Positions 56,580 through 64,000 of a stretch of DNA of 64,000 nucleotides are shown here, piece after piece. Origin of the DNA: Chloroflexota bacterium (GTDB taxonomy: Bacteria; Chloroflexota; UBA11872); contig JAJDZU010000006.1 of NCBI GenBank assembly GCA_022824495.1, positions 204,943-268,942 of the forward strand. The letters run 5' to 3'. How positions within the stretch are numbered: the first letter of the stretch is position 1; every line of letters begins with the position of its first letter. A program made the position numbers and the translations under genes. Below the pieces are notes generated by a model that was not told the DNA's origin, ran no database searches, and was given only the letters and a program-made list of their open reading frames with translations.

Positions 56580-59500
56580 CTACTGCCAGTCACGGGACCG
56601 CGGCGTGCCCAGGGAGTCGGACGAGACCGGCCTACAGGTTTCGGCCATCACCTGCACGGCTCCGTGCTCATCCTGGAGTTCGCCGTCGACCATCATCACC
56701 GGTGAGTCCAGGATCGCCCGTTCGTAACGGCTAAAGATGTCAGGGCGAATGATCACGTTCACCAGCCCGGTTTCGTCCTCCAGCGAGAGGAAGGTGTAGC
56801 CGCGCGCGGTGGGCGGGTGCTGCCGGTTGATCACAATGCCGGCCACGGTCACCATGATTCCCGTGCGGGCCTGTTCGCGCAGGGCGTCTGGAACGCCGCT
56901 ATCTCCCAGCCCCCGGAACTGCTGGCCGCTGCCCCGCCCGTCGTAGCTATTTCCGGCGCGACGGCCGCGCTCGCCATATCGCCCCGCGCCGATCTGGCTG
57001 GGCGGGCGCCCTTCACTGTCACCCGGCGTCCCGACGACGGATCGTTCACGCGTTCGCTGGCTCGGCCGGCGCACGGCCGCTGGAATCGATACCCGACGAA
57101 TCTGCGGCTGCGGCCGGCTGGCCGCCAGGGCCGGCAGGTCCGCGGCCCGCAGCACCCCGGCCTCCGCCAGCATCGTCCGCAGGAACTCCAGGCCACGCCA
57201 GCGCGTGGAAAGGCCGGTGGCGGCAAAGTCCATGTGCGCCTGCACCAGCGCGTCCGCCGCCGGCAGCGCCACCGGTTCCTCCAGCTCGGCCGCCAACCCC
57301 GGCAGTTCTCCGCCGTGGGCCGCCGGAGCGTATGCCTGCACCTGCCAGAGAGCCTCGCGACGGCTCAGCCCGAGGCTCCGAAAAGCCCCCGCCGTGGCCA
57401 GCGCTTCCAGCACGTTGCTGGGCAACCGCGCCCGGCGGCAGAAGTCCTCCAACGAGCGATATAGCCCGCGGCCGACCTCGTCGTCCAACCGCTCGCGGTA
57501 GGCCTCTCCCACCCCCTCCACGTACCGATAGCCCATCCGCACCGCGCCGTCCCGCTCGATCGTGCACTCATACCGGCTGCGCTGAACGTCCACGGGATGC
57601 ACCGTCACCCCGTGCCGCTGGGCGTCGCCCACCAGCGTGTGCGGGCTGTAAAACCCCATCGGCTGGCTGTTCAGAATCGCGCAGGTGAACTCCGCGTGGT
57701 GGTACACCTTCAGCCACGCCGAGACGTAGACCAGCAGCGCGAAAGCGCACGAATGCGCCTCGGGAAACCCGTAGCCCGCATACCCCTCGATCTGCGCATA
57801 GATCTGTTCCGCCGTCGCCGCCGGGATGCCGTTGCGGGCCATCCCCTGCATCAGGTCGTCCTGCAGCGCCTGAATGTGCGCCAGAGAACGCTTCCGGCTC
57901 ATCGCCCGCCGCAGCGCGTCGGCCTTAGATGCTGAAAACCCGGCCGCCACCATGGCGATCTGCAGGCACTGCTCCTGGAAGATCGGCAGCCCCAGCGTGC
58001 GCTCCAGCACCCCTGCCAGCCCCGGCCACACCGGATTGGCCTCCTCCAGTCCGATGCGCCGCAAAATCCAGCGCCGGTGCATCTTGGTGGTCATCGGCCC
58101 CGGCCGGATGATCGCCACCTGCACCACCAGGTCGTAGAAGCACCGCGGCCGGGTCTGCGGCAGCACGTGCATCTGCGCGCGGCTTTCCACCTGGAACAAG
58201 CCGATGGTGTCGGCCGCGCAGATCGCGTCATAGACCCTGGGGTCGTCGAATGTGAAATCCGCCAGCGCCAGCCGCTGCCCGTGCCGCTGCGCGATCAGCC
58301 GGAAGGCCCGCTGGACCAGCGTCAGCATCCCCAGCCCCAGCAGGTCGATCTTCAGCAGCCCGGCATCCGCGCAGTCGTCCTTGTCCCACTGCGCCACGCT
58401 GCGACCCTCCATCGTCGCCGGCTCGATCGGCACCGAGGCATCCAGCGGACGCGACGATATGATCATCCCCCCGGTATGGATCCCCAGGTGCCGGGGGAAG
58501 TCCACGATCTGCCGGCTGAGCTCCAGCAGGTCGCGGCCCACACGACCCGAGATCTCGCGCGGCACGTCGCCGCCGGCCTGATCCGGGTCCGGCATCTCCA
58601 CGCTGGGATGCCACTGCAAGCGCTGCGCCAGCCGATCCACCTGGGCCGGCGGCAGCCCCAGCGCCTTGCCCACGTCGCGGATGGCCGAGCGGCCTCGAAA
58701 GCAGATCACGTTCGCCACCATTGCCGCCCGCCGCCGGCCGTAGCGCTGGTAGACGTACTGGATCACCCGCTCGCGCTCCTGGTGCTCGATGTCCAGGTCG
58801 ATGTCCGGCGGTTCGTCCCGGTCCGGCGACATGAACCGCTCGAACATCAGCCCGGCCGCCATCGGATCCACCATCGAAATCTCCAGCACGTAACAGATGA
58901 TCGACCCCGGGGCCGAACCGCGCGTGTTGACCAGGATGTCGCTGCGGTGACAGAACGCCACCAGGTCGCGCACGGTCAAAAAGTACCCCGCCAGCCCCTG
59001 GCTCTTGACGTACCGCAGTTCCTGCTCTACCCGCTGCCGAACTGTCGCGTTCGGGTCCGGATACCGCCGACGTACGCCCTCCCAGACCAGCCGTTTCATG
59101 TAGTCGTATTCCGACTCGCCTTCCGGCGTGGGACACCTCGGCAAGCCGTATTCCAGCTTTCGGCTCAGGTCGAACGCGCACATCTCCGCAATCCGCAGGG
59201 TGTTGCTGATCGCCTCCGGAACGCTGGCGAACAGCCTTGCCATCTCCGCGGCGGATTTCAGCCCGAACTCGTGATTGGGCCGCAGCCGCCGACCTGCCGT
59301 TTCCAGCGTGACGGTGTGCTTGATACACACCAGCACGTCCTGCAAGCGCGCCCGCGCCCGGTCGTGGTAGTGAACGTTGTTGGTCGCCACCAGTGGTAGC
59401 CCTGTGTGCCGCGCGATCTCCAGCAACCCCGCATTCGCCAGGTGCTCCGCCTCTCGCCGATGATCCTGGAGTTCCAGGAAAAAGCACCCTTCCCCGAACA

Positions 59501-59960
59501 TCCCGGCGTACGACCCCGCAAGCTCAATTGCCTTCCGGCTGTCCCCCGCCAGCGCCGCGGACGGAATCGCCCCCTGCAGACACCCTGAAAGCCCCACCAG
59601 GCCCCGCGTGTGCTGCGCCAGGGCGTCCAGGTCCAGTTCCGCCGTTCCCTTGGGCCGGTCGTGATGCGCCGCGGTCGCCAGCCGGCAGAGGTTGGCGTAG
59701 CCCTCCCGGTCACGCGCCAGCAACGTCAGGTGATGCCCGCCGGCCATGCTGGCTTCCATGCCCACGATGGGCTGCAGGCCAAGCTCTCGCGCCGCATGAG
59801 AGAACCGCACCGCGCCGTAGACCCCATCGTGATCGGTGATCGCCAGGGCCGTCAGCCCCAACTCGGCGGCGCGCGCCGCCATTTCCTCGGGATGCGACGC
59901 GCCGTCCAGGAACGAGAAGTTGCTGTGCGCGTGCAGTTCGGCGTAGGCGGGACCAGTCAA
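56580..59960 (-). CDS. dnaE2: Error-prone DNA polymerase III alpha (DnaE2)
   Basis: 1126 residues from TTG 59960, which overlaps the imuB TGA (TTGA) and has GGGGG seven bases upstream; the TTG at 59984 gives a doubtful extension. PHP domain ELHAHSNFSFLDGAS, catalytic acid motif PPDIDLDIEHQERERVI, FQVESRAQM, PQTRPRCFYDLVVQVAIIRPGP, finger region, then an OB fold (VTVAGIVINRQHPPTARGYTFLSLEDETG). A Gly/Arg-rich linker of about 60 residues precedes the OB. DnaE2 does SOS-induced translesion synthesis with ImuB and ImuA. Confidence 0.96.
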   Translation of the reverse strand: MTGPAYAELHAHSNFSFLDGASHPEEMAARAAELGLTALAITDHDGVYGAVRFSHAARELGLQPIVGMEASMAGGHHLTLLARDREGYANLCRLATAAHHDRPKGTAELDLDALAQHTRGLVGLSGCLQGAIPSAALAGDSRKAIELAGSYAGMFGEGCFFLELQDHRREAEHLANAGLLEIARHTGLPLVATNNVHYHDRARARLQDVLVCIKHTVTLETAGRRLRPNHEFGLKSAAEMARLFASVPEAISNTLRIAEMCAFDLSRKLEYGLPRCPTPEGESEYDYMKRLVWEGVRRRYPDPNATVRQRVEQELRYVKSQGLAGYFLTVRDLVAFCHRSDILVNTRGSAPGSIICYVLEISMVDPMAAGLMFERFMSPDRDEPPDIDLDIEHQERERVIQYVYQRYGRRRAAMVANVICFRGRSAIRDVGKALGLPPAQVDRLAQRLQWHPSVEMPDPDQAGGDVPREISGRVGRDLLELSRQIVDFPRHLGIHTGGMIISSRPLDASVPIEPATMEGRSVAQWDKDDCADAGLLKIDLLGLGMLTLVQRAFRLIAQRHGQRLALADFTFDDPRVYDAICAADTIGLFQVESRAQMHVLPQTRPRCFYDLVVQVAIIRPGPMTTKMHRRWILRRIGLEEANPVWPGLAGVLERTLGLPIFQEQCLQIAMVAAGFSASKADALRRAMSRKRSLAHIQALQDDLMQGMARNGIPAATAEQIYAQIEGYAGYGFPEAHSCAFALLVYVSAWLKVYHHAEFTCAILNSQPMGFYSPHTLVGDAQRHGVTVHPVDVQRSRYECTIERDGAVRMGYRYVEGVGEAYRERLDDEVGRGLYRSLEDFCRRARLPSNVLEALATAGAFRSLGLSRREALWQVQAYAPAAHGGELPGLAAELEEPVALPAADALVQAHMDFAATGLSTRWRGLEFLRTMLAEAGVLRAADLPALAASRPQPQIRRVSIPAAVRRPSQRTRERSVVGTPGDSEGRPPSQIGAGRYGERGRRAGNSYDGRGSGQQFRGLGDSGVPDALREQARTGIMVTVAGIVINRQHPPTARGYTFLSLEDETGLVNVIIRPDIFSRYERAILDSPVMMVDGELQDEHGAVQVMAETCRPVSSDSLGTPRSRDWQ

Positions 59961-61639
59961 TCCAGCGCCCCCTGGGCAAACCAACGCGACTGAGCTCCAT
60001 CGCGATACAGCACCAGCCCCCGCCCGTCATCCAACCGCACGTGCAGGTAGTCGCGGTCCACCGGTTCCGCCCACCATTCGGTTTGCACCCGCTGCGGCCC
60101 GTAGCGAGCGACGACCTTCCTGGTCGTCCCCTCCAGCGTTACCCGGCTGACCCCGTCGATTTTGCTGATGCGCACCGGACGTGGCGGCGTGAACAGCCGG
60201 GTAAGCCCCCGCGCGCCCGCCAGTCCAGCCAGCCACGCCGGGGAAAGCGCTGAGGCGTCGCCTTGGGCGCCCGTCTCCATATAGGCGTCAATCCGGCGGC
60301 TGGCCGTCTCAAGCGTCCAGGCATCGGGGCACAGCTCCGTGCGGAACACCGCGTCGTCCCCCAACTGCGCCCGCAGGCGGCTGATCGCGTGGTTGGCCCG
60401 CGCTGCGCGCTCCGACCGGTTGCCCAGCAACGACCGCTGCGTCCCGGCCCCCGGAACCAGCTGCTCCACGTTCAGCCCAATGCGCACCACCCCGGGCCGG
60501 TGCAGCGGAATCTCCTGCACCGCCGCCTCGCCCTGGGAGACCTTTGCATAACGTCTCTCGTCTGCTAGTGCGCGGCCGCTCTTGCTCCCTCTCCCCGTGG
60601 GAGAGGGTTGGGGTGAGGGTCTTCCTGGCAACCACCCCGGGGTTATGCAAAGGTCTCTCCGGACATCCCCGGCCCACGCCTCCAGCCTCCACCGGGCCGC
60701 GTCCCGCAAGCTGGCCGCGCTGCCCGACGGCTCGGGCAAGGCCAGCGTGAACCGCTGCACCGTGCCGTCGGACCGCTCGATCCGGCTGCCCACCTGCTGC
60801 GCCATCAGGCCCCGGCGCGCCAGCCGCGCGGCCAGGCGCTGCGCCAGGGCCTGCAGCGCGAAGATCAGGCGGTCGACGTTGTGCTCTTCCCACTCGAAAT
60901 CGATCGCTTCATCCAGGACGACCGGTTGCGTCCGCCCCTTCAGTGGTCGCGGGTCCTCCCCACGCGCCAGCCCCCGCGCCCGCGCCCCTTCCACCCCGTA
61001 CCGCATCCGCACGGCGTTCGCCGGCAACTCGGCAAATGCGCCGATCGTGCCGATCCCCAGCATCCGCAGATGCCCAAGCGCCCGCTCATCCAGCGGCAGC
61101 CGGTCGACCGGGTGCTCGGCCAGGTAGGCCCGGTCTTCCCCGGAAACCACCGCAACGCCCGAATCCCCCGTCGTACGCGCCGCAACCTCCGCCGCCAGCC
61201 GTCCCGTCGCCAGTCCAACCTGGGCGATCTGCCCGGTCGCCGCTTCGACCCCGCGGCGCACCCGCGCGCCCAGCGCCGCGCCGGGGCCGTACAGCGGCGC
61301 CAGCCCCGCCGCGTCGGCAAACGCCAGCCCCACCCCGGCGTCCTCCACCACCGGCGAAAACCGCTCCAGCACGTCCAGCACCGCCCCGAACGCTTTGCCG
61401 TAACGCGGCGGATCGTCGGCCACGTAGACGCCCTCCGGACAGCGCTGCGCCGCTTCCTTCACGGCCATCCCCAGCCGCAATCCCGCCTGCTGGGCGGCCT
61501 CGGAAACCTCGATCAGCCGCCGCTGGTTAGCTTGCCGCGCGTAGATCGCCAGCGGCTGCGCCGACCACGACGGTTGCGTCTGCGCTTCCACCGTGGTCCG
61601 GAAACGCGGAATCCACAGGCACAACGTCTTGCGGTCCAC
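59957..61639 (-). CDS. imuB: ImuB-like Y-family polymerase homologue, with inserted repeat peptide
   Basis: 560 residues from GTG 61639 behind GAGGAGG. Y-family fold but without the catalytic acids: the SIDE motif region reads VVEDAGVGLAFAD, as expected for inactive ImuB, which links DnaE2 to the sliding clamp. Residues about 328-368 (PGRPSPQPSPTGRGSKSG region) come from an inverted-repeat element in frame (60537-60657); the domain continues after it with EIPLHRPGVVRIGLNVEQLVPG. The family C-terminal segment is intact. Confidence 0.92.
   Translation of the reverse strand: MDRKTLCLWIPRFRTTVEAQTQPSWSAQPLAIYARQANQRRLIEVSEAAQQAGLRLGMAVKEAAQRCPEGVYVADDPPRYGKAFGAVLDVLERFSPVVEDAGVGLAFADAAGLAPLYGPGAALGARVRRGVEAATGQIAQVGLATGRLAAEVAARTTGDSGVAVVSGEDRAYLAEHPVDRLPLDERALGHLRMLGIGTIGAFAELPANAVRMRYGVEGARARGLARGEDPRPLKGRTQPVVLDEAIDFEWEEHNVDRLIFALQALAQRLAARLARRGLMAQQVGSRIERSDGTVQRFTLALPEPSGSAASLRDAARWRLEAWAGDVRRDLCITPGWLPGRPSPQPSPTGRGSKSGRALADERRYAKVSQGEAAVQEIPLHRPGVVRIGLNVEQLVPGAGTQRSLLGNRSERAARANHAISRLRAQLGDDAVFRTELCPDAWTLETASRRIDAYMETGAQGDASALSPAWLAGLAGARGLTRLFTPPRPVRISKIDGVSRVTLEGTTRKVVARYGPQRVQTEWWAEPVDRDYLHVRLDDGRGLVLYRDGAQSRWFAQGALD
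60537..60657. mobile_element. MITE-like inverted-repeat element inserted in imuB
   Basis: Bounded by 16-base terminal inverted repeats: gagacctttgcataac (60537-60552) and gttatgcaaaggtctc (60642-60657), exact complements. The interior holds ctccctctccccgtgggagaggg, a strong stem. Length 121 bases. Inserted in frame in imuB, where it is read as a peptide with PSPQPSPTGRG. A degenerate end is present at 9772-9787. No transposase is encoded. Confidence 0.85.
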
Positions 61640-62330
61640 TGGACCTCCTCATAAACGGACAATCGATCACCAGCTGCTGCACGCCCGTGTCGCTGCGCGA
61701 CTTCAGCACCCGTATCTCTAGCGTCAGCCCCATTGGTGCCCGGGTCAGGCGGCTGCGCTGCCAGCGCCAGCCCCGGCAGGCCACGCCCAGGCGCAGCGAG
61801 GCCAGGTAAGGCAACCCGGCAACCCGCTGGCTCCCGGCCGCCGTCACCACCACCAGCCCGGCCGATCCCCGTCCCGCCAGGTCGGCCAGCTGCGACCACC
61901 GGTTGGCGCGCGGCCGTGCCGACTCCAGGTCCAGCAGCACCGCCTCGAAGGCATTACTCCGCAGCAGCGTGGCGGCGGCTTGCAGCGTCGTCTCGGCGTC
62001 CGGCGGCTGCACCACCACCAGCCGCGACAAATCCAGCCCCAGCGCCACCCCCGCGGTCGGCGCGAACGTCCCCGGCATATCCACGTAGGCCGCCAACCCG
62101 CCCCCATCCAGCGCGGCGCCCAGCACCCGCCACCCCAGCGTCAGCGCCCCGCTCCCCGCTGGCCCCGTCAGTTCGCTCAGTCGCCCCCTGGGAATCCCCT
62201 CGAACCCGGTCGCCTGGTCCAGCGCCCCGATCCCGGTCGAAAACCCGGCCTCCGGCGGGCTAACCCCAAACAACCGCCCCGCGGCATGCAACCCCCAGCG
62301 CTGTTCGATTTCATGCACGGCCACCCGCAA
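61527..62330 (-). CDS. imuA: ImuA-like RecA-fold protein
   Basis: 267 residues. RecA-like core: FSTGIGALDQATGFEGIPRGRLSELTGPAGSGALTLGWRVLG, a P-loop in which the Lys of GKT is replaced (GSGALT), then ALGLDLSRLVVVQPP and AFEAVLLDLES. Such degenerate Walker A motifs occur in ImuA homologues. The 3' end overlaps the imuB start by about 113 bases in another frame. Together the three genes form the mutasome operon. Confidence 0.87.
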   Translation of the reverse strand: MRVAVHEIEQRWGLHAAGRLFGVSPPEAGFSTGIGALDQATGFEGIPRGRLSELTGPAGSGALTLGWRVLGAALDGGGLAAYVDMPGTFAPTAGVALGLDLSRLVVVQPPDAETTLQAAATLLRSNAFEAVLLDLESARPRANRWSQLADLAGRGSAGLVVVTAAGSQRVAGLPYLASLRLGVACRGWRWQRSRLTRAPMGLTLEIRVLKSRSDTGVQQLVIDCPFMRRSSGPQDVVPVDSAFPDHGGSADATVVVGAAAGDLRAAS

Positions 62331-62379
62331 CGCGGCGGGACGCTCGGTGTCGAGAAGAGCCAGCGGAACACCCTGGGGA

Positions 62380-62403
62380 GTACGGGACGTCAGGATACCG
62401 TAC
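62380..62403. promoter_or_regulatory. Inverted repeat upstream of imuA, candidate operator
   Basis: GTACGG-N12-CCGTAC is a perfect 6+6 inverted repeat 50 bases upstream of the imuA start and about 110 bases before the divergent M20 gene. Position suits a LexA-type or other damage-responsive operator. No known consensus matched by eye. Confidence 0.5.
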
Positions 62404-62509
62404 GAAAACCGAACAAAAGAAGAGTGTCCTGCAAAACGATGTCCTGGCGGCCCGGTTTCTCCACGCCCCGTGGCAGACTGCCCACACCAGAATCCGAAGG
62501 GCTACGGGT

Positions 62510-63850
62510 ATGTCCGCCAGCGCCGATTTGAAAGAGCGCATCGCCGCCGTGGTGGAGTCGCACCGCGACGACATCGTCGAAGTCGGCGAAACGATCATGC
62601 GCAACCCGGAACTGGGCTTTAAGGAGTTCGAGACCGCGGCGCTGGTGCAGCGCAAGTTCGACGAGTTGGAGTTGGACTACCGCTCGGGCCTGGCTCGAAC
62701 CGGGGTCAAGGCAAAGATCGACACGGGGCGACCGGGGCCCACGCTGGCGCTGATTGGCGAACTGGACGCGCTGGTGGTGGCCGGACACCCGATGGAGAAC
62801 CCGGACACGCACGCCGCCCACGCCTGCGGGCACAACGCGCAGATCGCCGGGTTGATGGGCGCGGCGGCCGCGCTGAGCGATCCCACCATCCTGCGGGACC
62901 TGTGCGGATCCATCGTGCTGTTTGCCGTGCCGGCCGAGGAGTACGTGGAGGTCGAGTACCGCCACGGCCTGGTGCAGGAGGGCGAACTGGAGTTCCTGGG
63001 CGGCAAGCCGGAACTGATCGCGCGCGGCGAGTTTGACGACGTGGACCTGGCCATGATGATCCACACCCATTCGCAGCCCGACGAGAACGGCATGGCCTCC
63101 GTCACCGCCTCCAACAACGGCTGCGTGGTCAAGCAGATCAGGTACATCGGCAAGGCCGCCCACGCCGGCGGTGCGCCCCACCTGGGCGTCAACGCCCTCT
63201 ACGCCGCCCACATCGGTCTGGCGGCCATCAACGCCGTGCGCGAGACCTTCCGCGACAACGACGCCATCCGCGTGCATCCCATCATCACCCGCGGCGGCGA
63301 CCTGGTGAACGTGATTCCGTCAGACGTGACGCTGGAAACCTACGTGCGCGGCAAGACCACGGATGCCATCGACGCGGCGGCCGCCAAGGTGGACCGCGCG
63401 CTCAAGGCCGGCGCAATGGCGCTGGGCGCCGAGGTGGAGATCATCACGCTGCCCGGCTACCTGCCGCTGATCAACGATCAGGACTTGGCCGAGCTGTTCT
63501 TGGCCAACCAGCGCGTCCTACACGGCGAGCCGAAGGCGCGGCGACAGGGGCACCGGACGGGGTCGACCGACATGGGCGACGTCTCGCACATCATGCCGGC
63601 GCTGCATCCCTCCATGGCCGGAGCGGTGGGCAGCAACCACGCGGTGGACTGGGCCATCGAGGACCCCCAGATGGCCTACCTGGAACCGGCCAAGGCCCTC
63701 GCCTGGATGGCCGCCGACCTCCTGGGCAACGGCGCGCAAGAGGCTCGACGCGTGCTGGACAACTTTCAACCCCGCATGAGCAAGGACGACTACTTGGCGT
63801 ATCAGCGGAGCCTCAGCCAGGTCCACCGCTGGTCCGGTGCCGAGTCCTAA
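62510..63850 (+). CDS. M20 family amidohydrolase (AbgB-like)
   Basis: 446 residues. HAAHACGHNAQIAGLMGAAAAL with the metal His-Cys-Gly-His, VLFAVPAEEYVEVEYRHG (catalytic and metal Glu), MMIHTHSQPDENG, a dimerisation lid domain after GKAAHAGGAPHLGVNALYAAH, and TGSTDMGDVSHIMPALHP. It most resembles AbgB / aminobenzoyl-glutamate hydrolases. ATG 62510. Divergent from imuA. Confidence 0.92.
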   Translation: MSASADLKERIAAVVESHRDDIVEVGETIMRNPELGFKEFETAALVQRKFDELELDYRSGLARTGVKAKIDTGRPGPTLALIGELDALVVAGHPMENPDTHAAHACGHNAQIAGLMGAAAALSDPTILRDLCGSIVLFAVPAEEYVEVEYRHGLVQEGELEFLGGKPELIARGEFDDVDLAMMIHTHSQPDENGMASVTASNNGCVVKQIRYIGKAAHAGGAPHLGVNALYAAHIGLAAINAVRETFRDNDAIRVHPIITRGGDLVNVIPSDVTLETYVRGKTTDAIDAAAAKVDRALKAGAMALGAEVEIITLPGYLPLINDQDLAELFLANQRVLHGEPKARRQGHRTGSTDMGDVSHIMPALHPSMAGAVGSNHAVDWAIEDPQMAYLEPAKALAWMAADLLGNGAQEARRVLDNFQPRMSKDDYLAYQRSLSQVHRWSGAES

Positions 63851-63901
63851 GTGCGGGGAATGCCGCCGGCCTCACGCCCCCCTGCGCGCCGCGCCTGACC
63901 C

Positions 63902-64000
63902 GTGGGACGAGTTCTCTGGCTCGCGTTCGCGGCAGGCGCGATCTGGCTGTGGGCCAGCCTCGCGCCCCAACTCACCTACCCGACGGCTTCCAGCGGTGAC
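63902..64000 (+). CDS. Start of a secreted or membrane protein, cut by the window edge
   Basis: 33 residues visible from GTG 63902: VGRVLWLAFAAGAIWLWASLAPQLTYPTASSGD in three parts, a single hydrophobic N-terminal segment. An in-frame TGA lies two codons before the GTG, so this is the first available start. Too short to identify. Confidence 0.5.
   Translation, partial: MGRVLWLAFAAGAIWLWASLAPQLTYPTASSGD

Overview
High-GC bacterial chromosome segment, most probably Chloroflexota. The 16S rRNA gene read on the minus strand looks Chloroflexota-like, but the class cannot be fixed by eye. Other pointers are an unlinked 16S gene, lipoproteins in abundance, three DUF3179 proteins and an imuA-imuB-dnaE2 mutasome. 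A perfect parS site inside the 3' end of lgt suggests an origin-proximal position. Genes are dense, on both strands, in short operons with 1-4 bp overlaps (GTGA, ATGA, TTGA and apparently CTGA).

Layout. 1-1.2 kb: start of a 5'-3' exonuclease gene and a VapBC module. 1.4-5.7 kb: membrane protein, 2-hydroxyacid dehydrogenase, Gfo/Idh/MocA oxidoreductase, MDR dehydrogenase, lgt with parS. 5.7-8.8 kb: a lipoprotein, DUF3179 protein 1, HicB. 9.1-11.5 kb: stable RNA block on the minus strand in the order 16S, rnpB, tRNA-fMet, without 23S or 5S. 12.4-14.0 kb: accessory genes including a secreted HELSH protein between repeated palindromes. 14.1-16.0 kb: SAM-I riboswitch, threonine-synthase-like PLP enzyme, CysO/MoaD-like sulfur carrier. 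16-20.2 kb: ABC_sub_bind lipoprotein, DUF2203, folC, sugar-phosphate isomerase family protein. 20.4-21.6 kb: winged-helix protein plus proteasome-beta-like Ntn hydrolase. 21.7-23.5 kb: nuoE-nuoF. 23.6-27.1 kb: PD-(D/E)XK nuclease, GH113-like lipoprotein, MIP18 protein, phosphoesterase. 27.2-32.2 kb: rpmI-rplT-rRNA/tRNA methyltransferase-pheS-pheT. 32.3-34 kb: ImmA/IrrE plus DUF4411 pair. 34-38.5 kb: redox genes including a probable selenocysteine peroxiredoxin, malate dehydrogenase, HpcH/HpaI aldolase, HicB, AIM24. 38.6-47.6 kb: ABC exporter, DUF3179 proteins 2 and 3, gamma-glutamyltransferase, PRPP synthase, USP, recA. 47.8-51.6 kb: HATPase plus DUF4325 pair, zinc ADH, methyltransferase, AbrB antitoxin. 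51.8-56.5 kb: TM0106-type nuclease-helicase and a membrane protein. 56.6-62.3 kb: imuA-imuB-dnaE2. 62.5-64 kb: M20 amidohydrolase and the start of another gene.

The strongest leads are (1) an in-frame TGA at the peroxidatic cysteine position of a peroxiredoxin, inside a SECIS-like hairpin; (2) a SAM-riboswitch-controlled threonine-synthase homologue paired with a CysO-like carrier, which suggests carrier-protein-dependent sulfur transfer to make homocysteine or cysteine; (3) a short inverted-repeat element inserted in frame in imuB; (4) parS in lgt; (5) CTG as the only available start of two lipoproteins. All functions are read from sequence alone; no database search was possible.
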